Below, one piece after another: positions 27,561-34,585 of a stretch of DNA of 34,585 nucleotides. Within the stretch, counting starts at the first letter, position 1. Each line of letters begins with the position of its first letter. The notes below the pieces were generated by a model. That model saw only the letters and a program-made list of their open reading frames with translations, did not search any database and had not been told where the DNA came from. The stretch comes from an uncultured Kiritimatiellota bacterium (GTDB taxonomy: Bacteria > Verrucomicrobiota > Kiritimatiellia > RFP12 > DVOR01). The position numbers and the translations under genes were made by a program. The stretch is from assembly GCA_944389565.1 (NCBI GenBank), contig CALXMV010000023.1, positions 1-34,585 of the forward strand. The letters run 5' to 3'.

Positions 27561-28913
27561 ATGCGGATTTTCGCGGCACCCGAGATTGCGAACGAAACCT
27601 TTTCGCGGTGGCTTGCCGGGCCGGGAGCGGCGGCGTTCCCGGAGGTGTTGCGCTTGGCGCAGGCGGAGCGGGACTACCTGCCGTGGCGTAAGGTGCGGCA
27701 TACCGCGCCCCAAGGGTTGCCGCCGGAGGTCTGGTGGTCCGCGCTCTGCCTGGCGCGCAACCGCGCCGTCATCGACACGCGGTTGGTCGGCATGGGGGAA
27801 AAACCTTTTCTGTTGGCGTTCCCGCCCGAATTGCGGCGGCTTTTGCACGAGATTGACCGAAACGCGCCGGCGGCCGTCCAAATGGAAGGCGCCCCCGCGC
27901 GTAAGGACACGTCCGCGCTTCGGCGAACGTATCTGCAGCGTGGGCAAATCCTCGAGGCCATCGCCTCCAGCCAGATGGAGGGCGCCGCGACGACCCGCCG
28001 CGTGGCGCAGGCCATGTTGCAGGAGGCGCGCGCCCCGCAGACGGAGGGCGAGCGGATGATTGCCAACAACTACAGCACCATCCGCGCACTCGACGAGTGG
28101 AGCCGAGAGCCGCTGACCGAGGATCTCCTCTTCCGCATCCATCGCACGCTGACGGCGGGCCTCTTGCCGGAGGCGGAGCGCGGGCACTACCGCACGACGG
28201 ATAACATCCACGTGCGCGCACCGAACGATGACCTCGTCCACCTCCCCCCGCCCGCGGCCACGCTGCCGGCACGTCTGGACGCGCTCTTCGCCTTCGCCAA
28301 TCGCCAAAACGACGCAACGGGCGACTTCCTGCACCCCGTGGTGAAAGCCGTCCTCCTGCACACGTTGCTGGCCTACGAACATCCCTTTTGCGACGGCAAT
28401 GGCCGCACCGCGCGGGCGCTCTTCTACTGGAGTCTCTTGCGCGATGGCTATTGGGTGGCCCCCTACGTCTCCATCTCACGCCTCCTGCGAAAAGAACGCA
28501 AAGCCTACGACGAGGCTTACCTGGACATGGAGACCTGCCACCTGGACACCACCTACTGCGTCCTGCAAAACGTGCGCATCTTCGCCCGCGGCCTGCGCGA
28601 CCTGAACGCCGTCGTCGCCCGCGGCGAGCAACGCGCCCGCGCGTGGCGAAAACTCTTCAAGGGACAACTGAACGACCGCCAGCTCGACCTGCTCGAGCAC
28701 ACCCTCCGCCACCCCGATTACCACTACCGCATCCTCGAACACCAACACTGGCACGCCATCGCCAACAACACCGCGCGCGCGGACTTCGACGGGCTGGAGA
28801 CGCGCGGCTTCCTCAAGCGGCGAAAGATCGGCCGCGACCGTTATTACACCGACACCGGGCTCTTCCGCTCCCTCGCCGAACGCCTGGCCACCTCCTCGCG
28901 AACCCATGGGTAA
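27561..28913 (+). CDS. Fic-family AMPylation-type protein with C-terminal winged helix
   Basis: The 450-residue protein contains the Fic core HPFCDGNGRTAR (274-285), with the catalytic His and phosphate-binding loop intact, and an upstream inhibitory motif SSQMEG (136-141) fitting [S/T]xxxE[G/N], which marks a class II Fic that blocks its own ATP site. The C-terminal 90 residues (LNDRQLDLLEHTL... RGFLKRRKIGRDRYY) look like a winged HTH. Fic enzymes usually attach AMP to target proteins. The ATG has AGGAGG five bases upstream. The perfect inverted repeat in its promoter and the HTH together suggest autorepression. Its target is unknown. Confidence 0.92.
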   Translation: MRIFAAPEIANETFSRWLAGPGAAAFPEVLRLAQAERDYLPWRKVRHTAPQGLPPEVWWSALCLARNRAVIDTRLVGMGEKPFLLAFPPELRRLLHEIDRNAPAAVQMEGAPARKDTSALRRTYLQRGQILEAIASSQMEGAATTRRVAQAMLQEARAPQTEGERMIANNYSTIRALDEWSREPLTEDLLFRIHRTLTAGLLPEAERGHYRTTDNIHVRAPNDDLVHLPPPAATLPARLDALFAFANRQNDATGDFLHPVVKAVLLHTLLAYEHPFCDGNGRTARALFYWSLLRDGYWVAPYVSISRLLRKERKAYDEAYLDMETCHLDTTYCVLQNVRIFARGLRDLNAVVARGEQRARAWRKLFKGQLNDRQLDLLEHTLRHPDYHYRILEHQHWHAIANNTARADFDGLETRGFLKRRKIGRDRYYTDTGLFRSLAERLATSSRTHG

Positions 28914-28960
28914 GGGGGAACGCGGGGGCAGGAGGAGGAAACGCGCCGCCCACGCCGCCA

Positions 28961-29200
28961 CCCATCATAGGTGACGGCGAGGAGGGGGATGTCGTCGGCC
29001 TGGAGCGCGGTGGGGGCAAAGGCGCCAATGGCGGCGAGGAGGGCATCGAGGGCGGCCTGCGGGGAATCGGGGGCGGATCGGACCGCGTCGAGAAGGCGTC
29101 GTTCGCCGAAGAGGAAGCGGGCGGGATTTTGTGCCTCGGTGACGCCGTCGGTGCAGAGAAGGAGGCGGCGGCCGGGGCGAGACAGATCGGCGGCCGGTAC
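28961..29200 (-). pseudogene. C-terminal remnant of a SpoIIE/PP2C-type (RsbU-like) phosphatase
   Basis: Reading the minus strand from 29200 gives about 80 stop-free codons that match the end of a PPM/SpoIIE phosphatase domain: RRLLLCTDGVTEAQNP, then FLFGERRLLDAV, and finally LQADDIPLLAVTYDG, including the metal-binding Asp residues of TDG and ADD. No start codon or upstream domain exists: directly 5' of it is a hairpin-T7 terminator at 29201-29228, and the frame runs on past the usual C-terminus into antisense of fic. It is therefore a truncated fragment, apparently recent because no stops or frameshifts have accumulated. It accounts for most of the fic-GNAT gap (28914-29285). Confidence 0.6.
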
Positions 29201-29228
29201 AAAAAAAGCCCCGCCAGGGGCGGGGCTT
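29201..29228 (-). terminator. Hairpin terminator facing left
   Basis: A perfect 10-bp stem AAGCCCCGCC/GGCGGGGCTT with a 3-base loop is followed, on the minus strand, by a run of seven T. No minus-strand gene lies immediately to its right, so it appears orphaned and abuts the phosphatase remnant exactly. Confidence 0.7.
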
Positions 29229-29257
29229 GGGGGAGGGATGAGTGGGCGACCTTGTGT

Positions 29258-29263
29258 TATAAT
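29258..29263 (+). promoter_or_regulatory. -10 element of the GNAT gene
   Basis: A consensus TATAAT lies 22 bases upstream of the GNAT ATG. No convincing -35 hexamer is present at 16-18 bases, so the promoter may need an activator or depend on its -10 region. Confidence 0.5.
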
Positions 29264-29285
29264 TCATCCGTCGAAAGGGTGAGAC

Positions 29286-29837
29286 ATGGCGTATTTGGCT
29301 GATTATCAGGATGAGGAGGGCCGTCACCTGAGGGACATGGCGTATCTGCGGAAAGCGCTTGCGCCTCGGGCGGCGGAGCGTCTCTGGGCCATCCTGCCCT
29401 ATGAGGGGCGGTTCCTGCGGGCGATGGTACGCGTCTTCCATGAGGCCGTGCACGTGGGTTGCGCCAGGGACTACACGCCCGCGCAGTTGGAGGCCTGGGC
29501 GCCCGCGAGGGTGGACGAGGCGGTCTGGGCGCGGCGTTTCGAGAAAAGCCTGACGCGCCTGGCCGTCACCGCGCAAGGGGAAGTCCTTGGCTTCGGCAAC
29601 CTAGTGGGCGCGGACGCTCTGGACTGCCTCTTCGTCGCGCCGGAGGCACAGGGGCGTGGCATCGGCTCGGCACTCTGCGAGGCTTTGGAGTCTCAGGCCA
29701 AAGGCGACATCGTCGTCCGCGCCTCACTCACCGCGCGGCCCTTCTTCGAGCGCCGCGGTTACCGCGTCATCCGGGAAGTCCGCCCCATCCGCGCCGGACT
29801 CGCCCTCCCCGCCTTCCAGATGTGCCTGACGCGATAA
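29286..29837 (+). CDS. GNAT-family N-acetyltransferase (YafP-like)
   Basis: The 183-residue protein matches the YafP-type GNAT subgroup: FHEAVHVGCARDYTPAQLEAWAP, then GFGNLVGADALDCLFVAPEAQGRGIGSAL with the acetyl-CoA pyrophosphate-binding QGRGIG loop, and RPFFERRGYRVI. It would acetylate an unknown small molecule or protein with acetyl-CoA. The first 38 residues extend beyond the usual family start; the ATG at 29286 has GAAAGGGTGA upstream, so the extension is probably real. It is convergent with an aldo-keto reductase, with a shared terminator between them. Confidence 0.88.
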   Translation: MAYLADYQDEEGRHLRDMAYLRKALAPRAAERLWAILPYEGRFLRAMVRVFHEAVHVGCARDYTPAQLEAWAPARVDEAVWARRFEKSLTRLAVTAQGEVLGFGNLVGADALDCLFVAPEAQGRGIGSALCEALESQAKGDIVVRASLTARPFFERRGYRVIREVRPIRAGLALPAFQMCLTR

Positions 29838-29856
29838 GGGGGATGGCACACAAAAA

Positions 29857-29886
29857 AAAAGGCCCCGCCGTGTGGCGGGGCCTTTT
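29857..29886. terminator. Bidirectional terminator between GNAT and aldo-keto reductase
   Basis: A 13-bp stem (AAAAGGCCCCGCC / GGCGGGGCCTTTT) with loop GTGT is flanked by an A-run on the left and T-run on the right, so it can stop transcription from both convergent genes. Confidence 0.85.
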
Positions 29887-29889
29887 GCG

Positions 29890-30741
29890 TCACCCATGGA
29901 CGCGATGGTTGTGGAGCATTTTGACGAAGGCGGGGTCGAAGTGGTTGACGATGTCGCTGTGGCCGGTGTCGAGGGCGCGGATGCGGGCCATCTCGTCGTC
30001 GGCGAGCGCGAAGTCCCAAATGGCCAGGTTCTCGGCCAGCCGTTCGCGATGGGTGCTCTTGGGGATGATGGCGATGCCTCGCTGCACCGCCCAACGGAGG
30101 GCCACCTGCGCGGCGCTTTTGCCGTGGGCGCGGCCGATCTCGGTGAGCGTGGGATGGGCGAAGATGCCATGGCTGCCTTCCGCCAGGGAGCCCCAGGCCT
30201 GCGGCGCCACGCCATACTCGCGCATGGTCGCCAGGCTCGCCTCCTGCTGGAAGAAGGGATGGATCTCCACCTGGTTCACCATGGGGCGGATGGTGGCCGT
30301 CAGGCAGACGTCGGCCAGGACGTGCGGGTAGCAATTCGCCATGCCGATGGCGCGGAGTTTGCCGGCACGATACGCGGTCTCCAGTGCCCGCCATGCGCCC
30401 GGCCAATCGCCGACCGGCTGGTGAAGCAGGAGCAGGTCGATGACGTCGAGCCCGAGCCGCGCCAACGCCGCGTCGATGGCGCGGAGGGTGCGCTCGTAGC
30501 CGTAGTCCTGCACCCAGATCTTGGTCTCCACGAAGACCTCCTCGCGGCGCAGCCCGCTCTCGCGGATGGCCTCGCCGACGGCCCGCTCGTTGAGGTAGGC
30601 CGCCGCCGTGTCCACCAAGCGGTAGCCGCACGCCAGCGCATCGCGCACCACGCGTTTGGCCTCTTCGTGGTCAGGGATTTGGAAGACGCCGAAGCCTTCC
30701 TGCGGCATCCGAACGCCGTTGGCCAATGTCAGTTCGTCCAC
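29890..30741 (-). CDS. Aldo-keto reductase, 2,5-diketo-D-gluconate reductase type
   Basis: The 283-residue protein is a typical single-barrel AKR5-like enzyme: GVRMPQEGFGVFQI, LVDTAAAYLNERAVGEAI with catalytic Asp/Tyr, VETKIWV with Lys, LLLLHQPVGDW with His, and the C-terminal IIPKSTHRERLAENL that binds NADPH. It reduces aldehydes or ketones in the cytoplasm and lacks any export signal, unlike the reductase at 24641. The start is GTG at 30741 with AAAGGAG six bases upstream. It begins 24 bases after the alpha/beta hydrolase stops, so the two form an operon. Exact substrate unknown. Confidence 0.92.
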   Translation of the reverse strand: MDELTLANGVRMPQEGFGVFQIPDHEEAKRVVRDALACGYRLVDTAAAYLNERAVGEAIRESGLRREEVFVETKIWVQDYGYERTLRAIDAALARLGLDVIDLLLLHQPVGDWPGAWRALETAYRAGKLRAIGMANCYPHVLADVCLTATIRPMVNQVEIHPFFQQEASLATMREYGVAPQAWGSLAEGSHGIFAHPTLTEIGRAHGKSAAQVALRWAVQRGIAIIPKSTHRERLAENLAIWDFALADDEMARIRALDTGHSDIVNHFDPAFVKMLHNHRVHG

Positions 30742-30765
30742 AACGGTCTCCTTTCGCTTGGCAGG

Positions 30766-31749
30766 TCACGCGCGGGGGCAGGCGAGGTGTTTGCGGAGGA
30801 AGGCCTCGATGGCGTCGAAGGGGATGAGGGCGAGGTTGTCGTAGAGGTCGGTGTGGACGGCGCCGGGGACGAGGAGGAGTTCCTTGTTGTCGCCCTTGAG
30901 GCGCTTGAAGGTGTCCTTGCCGAAGTAGCAGGAGTGCGCCTTGTCGCCATGGACGATGAGGACGGCGCCGCGGATTTCCTCGGCGAAGGCGAGGATGGGC
31001 TGGTTGAGGACGGAGAGCGTGGAGGTGACGTTCCAGCCCTCGTTGGAGTTGAGGGAGTGGGGGTGGTAACCGCGCGGGGTCTTGTAGTAGGCGTGGTAAT
31101 CCTTGACGAACCATGGCGCGTCCGCGGGGAGCGGGTCGACGACGCCGCCTGCGCGGGCGCAGACGCCGCTGGCGAAATCCTTGGTGCGCTGGGCGCAGAG
31201 GGCTTGGCGCAGGGCGTGGCGGGCGTCCGCGTTGTCGGCCTGGTCGAAGTAACCCTTGGCGGTGACGCGGCTCATGTCGTACATCGTGCAGGCGACGGTG
31301 GCCTTGACGCGGGTGTCCAGCGCGGCGGCGTTCAGGGCCAGCCCGCCCCAGCCGCAGATGCCCAGGATGGCGATGCGTTCGGGGTCGACGATGGGGCTGG
31401 GATTGGCCGCGAAAAAGTCCACCGCGGCCAGGAAGTCCTCGGTGTTCACGTCGGGCGAGGCCACGTTGCGCGCGGGGCCGCCGCTCTCGCCGGTAAAGGA
31501 GGGATCGAAGGCGAGCGTCAGGAAACCGCGCTCGGCCAAGGTCTGCGCGTAGAGTCCGGAGGCCTGCTCCTTCACCGCCCCGAAGGGCCCGCACACCGCC
31601 ACCGCGGGCAGAGGCCCCGTCGCGCCCTTGGGCGAATAGAGGTCCGCGGCCAACTCAATCCCAAAGCGATTGAGAAACGACACCTTGCGGTGTTCCACCT
31701 TGTCGCTCTTCGGGAACGTCTTGTCCCACTTCTCGGTCATCGACAGCAT
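30766..31749 (-). CDS. Alpha/beta hydrolase (YcjY/dienelactone hydrolase-like)
   Basis: The 327-residue protein has an alpha/beta hydrolase core: GPFGAVKEQASGLYAQTLAERGFLTLAFD, the nucleophile elbow LGICGWGGLAL (130-139) with Cys132 in place of the usual Ser, GAVLIVHGDKAHS and the likely catalytic His in VPGAVHTDLYDN. A cysteine elbow is also found in dienelactone hydrolases and in YcjY-like proteins. No signal peptide. The ATG has AAAGGAG six bases upstream. It is first in an operon with the aldo-keto reductase, suggesting that the two act on the same compound; substrate unknown. Confidence 0.87.
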   Translation of the reverse strand: MLSMTEKWDKTFPKSDKVEHRKVSFLNRFGIELAADLYSPKGATGPLPAVAVCGPFGAVKEQASGLYAQTLAERGFLTLAFDPSFTGESGGPARNVASPDVNTEDFLAAVDFFAANPSPIVDPERIAILGICGWGGLALNAAALDTRVKATVACTMYDMSRVTAKGYFDQADNADARHALRQALCAQRTKDFASGVCARAGGVVDPLPADAPWFVKDYHAYYKTPRGYHPHSLNSNEGWNVTSTLSVLNQPILAFAEEIRGAVLIVHGDKAHSCYFGKDTFKRLKGDNKELLLVPGAVHTDLYDNLALIPFDAIEAFLRKHLACPRA

Positions 31750-31777
31750 AAGAGACTCCTTTCACTGAAAAAGCCCC

Positions 31778-31808
31778 AGTATACGGCCTTGAGCACGCTC
31801 CAGGTCAA
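31778..31808 (-). promoter_or_regulatory. Promoter of the hydrolase-reductase operon
   Basis: TATACT (31783-31778) within GTATACTGGGG and TTGACC (31808-31803) with a 19-base spacer lie just upstream of the hydrolase. The -10 neighbourhood GTATACTGGGG is identical to that of the fic promoter. The spacer is longer than ideal. Confidence 0.55.
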
Positions 31809-32108
31809 GTAGTTGTCTTGGGAGGAATCGAGAACAACGAAAAGAAATCATGAGACGATGAGAATCTGTTATACTAAGAGGCACGCGAAGGGAGAGCCTT
31901 CGCAATTCGATTGCGACTACGCAACCATCGACATCACGAGAAACTTAGGAACTTTCTAGCAAGATGCCATGGGATGTGAGGTGCGCGCATGCGTATTGCC
32001 TCTTCCTATCTTCTTGCAAGGCTTCCTAAGGCCCCTCGTGGAGATAGGGAGAGGCTCTTTAATGGGTGGCCCCATGATGAGCCGATCTCACAACACAAGG
32101 AAGCTATC
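31809..32108. other. AT-richer leader / intergenic region before the 32109 gene
   Basis: This stretch has no convincing gene. A TATACT at about 31871-31876 could start a roughly 230-base leader reaching the ATG at 32109. Near its 5' end is a hairpin GCGAAGG-loop-CCTTCGC (about 31886-31904). An in-frame ATG at 31989 exists, but the added sequence looks noncoding and lacks a ribosome site. Confidence 0.4.
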
Positions 32109-32606
32109 ATGGAACCCACAAACCCCAAAAAGGCAATCACGAATGCCAGCACGGCACCCTTTAAGTCGGTGCCTTTAAACAACGGCCAAACGCTTTCGCT
32201 CACGAGCAAGTGGCTTTTTGTGAAAGATATGTTTGGCAATGAAATCATGAGGCTTGCGCCTAGCCAATCCAATATGCGTGTTGTCGCGCAAAGATGGCAA
32301 GCCACCGCCCGTGCCATTGTTTGTTTTTTCGGAGCGTTCATCGGTCTTATCTTCACTCTTTACGGTATGGGAAACTTGGCCTCTGGAGACAAATCTGACG
32401 AAACGTGTGTTATTTGCTACATGGGCTTTGTTATGCTGACGGTTTTCGGTCTCGGAGGTTATTATTTTTGGAAGAAACGCCATGACCGTCTATTATTCCT
32501 GACGACTGACAATTCCCTGTCCTATCTCGTCAAGACGAAAGACCTTCCTGAACTCTATGCGCTGATGGAGATGGTGGAAAACTGGGACGGCTCCAACGAC
32601 CGTTGA
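32109..32606 (+). CDS. Small two-TM membrane protein, function unknown
   Basis: The 165-residue protein has a polar N-terminal half, two predicted transmembrane helices (about 67-88 and 98-120) joined by a short acidic loop, then a basic WKKRHDR and a soluble tail ending in a short acidic helix. I recognise no family. The ATG at 32109 has AAGGA nine bases upstream. Its base composition stands out: 26 of 60 bases are G/C at 32221-32280, far below the core genes, which suggests recent acquisition. It is followed by a 14-bp perfect hairpin. Confidence 0.65.
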   Translation: MEPTNPKKAITNASTAPFKSVPLNNGQTLSLTSKWLFVKDMFGNEIMRLAPSQSNMRVVAQRWQATARAIVCFFGAFIGLIFTLYGMGNLASGDKSDETCVICYMGFVMLTVFGLGGYYFWKKRHDRLLFLTTDNSLSYLVKTKDLPELYALMEMVENWDGSNDR

Positions 32607-32630
32607 CCGGTTTTCACAGATGGATTTGTA

Positions 32631-32663
32631 CTTGTGGGGCGACCGGCCAGGTCGCCCCACAAG
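32631..32663. repeat. Perfect 14-bp hairpin-forming palindrome
   Basis: CTTGTGGGGCGACC and its exact reverse complement are separated by GGCCA. There is no T-run on either side, so it is a poor intrinsic terminator. It sits between the convergent genes ending at 32606 and 32679 and could be a REP/MITE-like dispersed element. Confidence 0.6.
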
Positions 32664-32678
32664 GGTTGCCGAATTCGC

Positions 32679-33263
32679 TCACGGGCACCAGTCGAGGATG
32701 CCGTCGAGGGGATGGTCGCGGAGCCACGTGCGGAAGGCGGGCAGGCCGCGGATACCGTCGCACAAGACGGCCATGCAGATGAGGATGCCGGGGACGTGCT
32801 CTTCCGGCGGGAGGACGTCTTTGAGGGCAAGGATGGCGCGGCGCGTCTCGGGCGTGAGAACGGCACGGATGCGTTCGGCCCGGTGCTCGAAGTAGCCTTT
32901 GTAGGGGGAGTCGGGGGACATTTGGATGACGTCGACCTGCCATTCGCGGGCGGCGGGGTCGCGGAGCCAGAGGTGCCACTCCAGGCAACGCTCGGGCGTG
33001 TCGGAGAGGTCGCGAAACTCCAGGCGGCGCGGCGCGAGGGCGGCGGCGATGGCAAAACCGTCGGCGGGGGCGAGCGCGGGGGTGTAAACGTGGAGGTCGA
33101 TGTCGAGGTGGCGCAGGAGAAGCCCCGTGGCGAGGGAGCCGACGAGGCGGGCCTCGGCGCCGCGGGCCTCCCAGCGTTCGCGCAGGCGCGTGGCGCGGAG
33201 AAGGGCGTGCGCGGCCTCGGCGGTGCGCTCGGCGCGGACGATTAGGTCATCGAGCTCGGGCAT
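32679..33263 (-). CDS. Nucleotidyltransferase-fold protein
   Basis: The 194-residue protein contains LVGSLATGLLLRHLDIDLHVYT at about 41-62, which has the GS...DxD spacing of polymerase-beta-type nucleotidyltransferases, and a further acidic position in WQVDVIQM that could supply the third metal ligand. The C-terminal half is helical. Related proteins are annotated only as predicted nucleotidyltransferases, so the substrate is unknown. The ATG lies nine bases after the Nudix gene stop with no good ribosome site, suggesting translational coupling. Confidence 0.65.
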   Translation of the reverse strand: MPELDDLIVRAERTAEAAHALLRATRLRERWEARGAEARLVGSLATGLLLRHLDIDLHVYTPALAPADGFAIAAALAPRRLEFRDLSDTPERCLEWHLWLRDPAAREWQVDVIQMSPDSPYKGYFEHRAERIRAVLTPETRRAILALKDVLPPEEHVPGILICMAVLCDGIRGLPAFRTWLRDHPLDGILDWCP

Positions 33264-33272
33264 GGGCGGAGG

Positions 33273-33902
33273 TCAGTCGATGGGCGGGCGCCAGTTCGGG
33301 TCGGCGTGCGCCGCGAAGCAGAGCGCGATCTGCTCGGGTGTGTTCTTTTCGACGGCCAGGGGCGGGAGTGCGTCCGCCGTGAACCAGCCAATCCCGGTGG
33401 TCTCGATGTTCGCGCGGAAAGCACCGCCGAGCGGGCGGCAGAGGAGGATGACCTTGAGGACGTTCCAGGCGGAGGCGCGGGCGTTGCGGCGGTTCCAATC
33501 GTGGAGCGCCACCAACCGCTCCACCTCGCAGTCCAGCCCCGCCTCCTCGCGGACTTCCTTGACCGCGTTCCGCGCGACGCTTTGCAACGCGTCGCACCAA
33601 CCGCCGGGGAGCGACCAGCGACCGTCATTCTCATGGACGAGAAGGATGCGCCCGGCCTCGTCGAAAAGCGCGGCGCGGGTGTCGATCTTCGGGGTCTGGA
33701 AGCCCACCTCGTTGCAGAAAAGCCCCTTCACCGCCTCCAAGGGGAGCCCGCTCCCCGCGGCCACCATCTCGGCGGCGATGTCGCGGATGCGTTGAAAACG
33801 CTCGGCATCGAAGGGATCTTTGGTGTAAGTCAGCCCCGCCTGGGCCAGGAACTGCAATTCCTTGGCCCACGTCAGCCAACGTTCCTCATGCGTCTCGTCC
33901 AT
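33273..33902 (-). CDS. Nudix hydrolase with N-terminal helical domain
   Basis: The 209-residue protein has an N-terminal helical domain of the type attached to ADP-ribose-class Nudix enzymes (WLTWAKELQFLAQAGLTYTK), then a Nudix fold beginning TPKIDTRAALFDE. The Nudix box reads GWCDALQSVARNAVKEVREE followed by AGL: the first conserved Glu is Gln and the Arg of RE is Lys, while the metal-binding REE is intact. It would hydrolyse a nucleoside diphosphate linked to another group. The ATG at 33902 has AAAGGAG upstream and lies four bases after the preceding gene's stop. It is the middle gene of a three-gene operon. Confidence 0.85.
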   Translation of the reverse strand: MDETHEERWLTWAKELQFLAQAGLTYTKDPFDAERFQRIRDIAAEMVAAGSGLPLEAVKGLFCNEVGFQTPKIDTRAALFDEAGRILLVHENDGRWSLPGGWCDALQSVARNAVKEVREEAGLDCEVERLVALHDWNRRNARASAWNVLKVILLCRPLGGAFRANIETTGIGWFTADALPPLAVEKNTPEQIALCFAAHADPNWRPPID

Positions 33903-33906
33903 GAAC

Positions 33907-34455
33907 TCACTCCTTTGGATCGCGCATCTTCCCGGACGAGGCCTTCGATTGCGCAGACGGCTTCCAACGCGGGAGCGCGGGATAAGGCCTCGCCTTGTCG
34001 GCGAGGAAGAGCGTCTTGTAGACCACTTGCGGCGGATAGTGGCGAAGAACGAGAAGATAGAGCCGCCCATCGAGTTTCTTGGCAAGGATGATGGCATCGC
34101 GACCTTCACGACGGTCAAGGATAACTTCCTCGTATGTCACCAGGATGTCGTCAAGGCGGCGATAGACCGAATCGGGCACGTCGGGATGATGGTTGAGGCA
34201 GTGATCGGCGAAATAGGCTTCGCCGACAAAAATGGTGAGATCGGTGGGCGACGTCTTGAAGGCAGGGGCGAGCGCGGCAGGCAACTCACCGATGGGACGA
34301 TGGCGTGTGGGAAGCGAATGGTAAATCTCCGCCTTCGTGACACCCGGCGTCAACGCGGCCTTGTCGGCGAACCAACGCTCCGGGATGGCCGCACCAAGCG
34401 CCATCGCGAAGAGAAACGCGACGAAAAAAATCCCAAAACGCAAGAATGACAACAT
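33907..34455 (-). CDS. Exported protein of unknown function, weakly PBECR/nuclease-like
   Basis: The 182-residue protein opens with a hydrophobic signal segment (LRFGIFFVAFLFAMALGAA). The mature part contains AYFADHCLNHHPDVPDSVYRRLDDIL, then EVILDRREGRDAIILAKKLDGRLYLLVLR, a pattern that resembles by eye the PBECR (barnase/EndoU/ColicinE5-like) toxin nuclease domains, but I cannot confirm this. It ends with a lysine-rich tail. No Shine-Dalgarno precedes the ATG at 34455; the upstream DNA is AT-rich with a TATGAT at about 34478. It is first in an operon with the Nudix and nucleotidyltransferase genes. Confidence 0.55.
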   Translation of the reverse strand: MLSFLRFGIFFVAFLFAMALGAAIPERWFADKAALTPGVTKAEIYHSLPTRHRPIGELPAALAPAFKTSPTDLTIFVGEAYFADHCLNHHPDVPDSVYRRLDDILVTYEEVILDRREGRDAIILAKKLDGRLYLLVLRHYPPQVVYKTLFLADKARPYPALPRWKPSAQSKASSGKMRDPKE

Positions 34456-34574
34456 ATATTAATATGCTAGCAAATCATACCCCATAATAACAAGAACGGG
34501 CCAAGTCGGTGGCTCTTCAGAGTTTTTAGTGGGTCGGAGTGGAAGCGCGGGGGAAAGTATGGTAAAGAGGGGAC

Positions 34575-34585
34575 ATGAAAACGAC
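34575..34585 (+). CDS. Possible gene start cut by the window edge
   Basis: GAGGGGAC precedes an ATG at 34575 that reads MKT before the sequence ends. The ribosome site is good and the spacing normal, but only 11 bases are visible and nothing can be said of the product. Confidence 0.25.

Noticed and set aside
29286..29355. Repeated GACATGGCGTAT at the GNAT start as a duplicated start signal
   Set aside because: The second copy is in coding sequence and lacks a ribosome site; the similarity is limited to about a dozen bases.
31989..32108. 40-residue N-terminal extension of the 32109 protein
   Set aside because: No ribosome site at 31989 and no protein-like composition; the ATG at 32109 has AAGGA upstream.

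Overview
This is a very GC-rich chromosomal window with short intergenic gaps, clear AAGGAG/GGAGG-type Shine-Dalgarno sites and some GTG and TTG starts. It carries core genes (tkt, lysS, pta, dprA, uvrA, xseA, two tRNAs) interleaved with accessory genes. A Sec-exported GH20-type hexosaminidase, a Sec-exported sialate O-acetylesterase-type protein, a Tat-exported aldo-keto reductase and a phosphotransacetylase fit a fermentative, host-glycan-using Gram-negative, for example a gut member of the PVC group (Verrucomicrobiota/Kiritimatiellota). That assignment is inference and no marker in the window proves it.

Layout. 115-5818 (minus): tkt-lysS-pta-dprA, tightly packed; dprA begins on a TTG inside the end of pta. 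6105-15006 (minus): a three-gene defence-like operon in transcription order: an Eco57I-like adenine methyltransferase broken by a nine-G tract, a PLD-SNF2 fusion helicase, and a UvrD-type helicase with a RelE/ParE-like N-terminus. A near-consensus promoter and a tandem 43-45 bp G-rich repeat lie upstream. 15343-17181 (plus): GH20-type enzyme. 17215-22394 (minus): HAD hydrolase, then xseA and uvrA (transcribed uvrA-xseA). 22582-23556 (plus): SGNH/sialate esterase. 23622-23778 (minus): tRNA-Gly(CCC) and tRNA-Val(CAC). 23920-24534 (minus): 3-methyladenine glycosylase. 24641-26359 (plus): aldo-keto reductase and MerR regulator. 26455-27018 (minus): PH-like membrane protein. 27561-28913 (plus): Fic protein behind a perfect 15-bp inverted repeat. 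28961-29200 (minus): remnant of a SpoIIE/PP2C phosphatase. 29286-29837 (plus): GNAT acetyltransferase. 29890-31749 (minus): alpha/beta hydrolase and a second aldo-keto reductase. 32109-32606 (plus): AT-richer membrane protein. 32679-34455 (minus): exported protein, Nudix hydrolase and nucleotidyltransferase-like protein. A possible gene start lies at the right edge.

The most notable element is the 6105-15006 operon. Removing one G from the nine-G tract restores a single 1,099-residue methyltransferase frame, the arrangement expected of a phase-variable restriction or defence gene in its OFF state. The start of the downstream helicase is embedded in the methyltransferase stop region, so the tract could tune both proteins. 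The components resemble parts of DISARM (Eco57I-like methylase, SNF2 helicase, PLD protein), but no DrmA- or DrmB-like gene is present and the third gene is a RelE-like/UvrD fusion. I do not recognise this exact combination as a named system.
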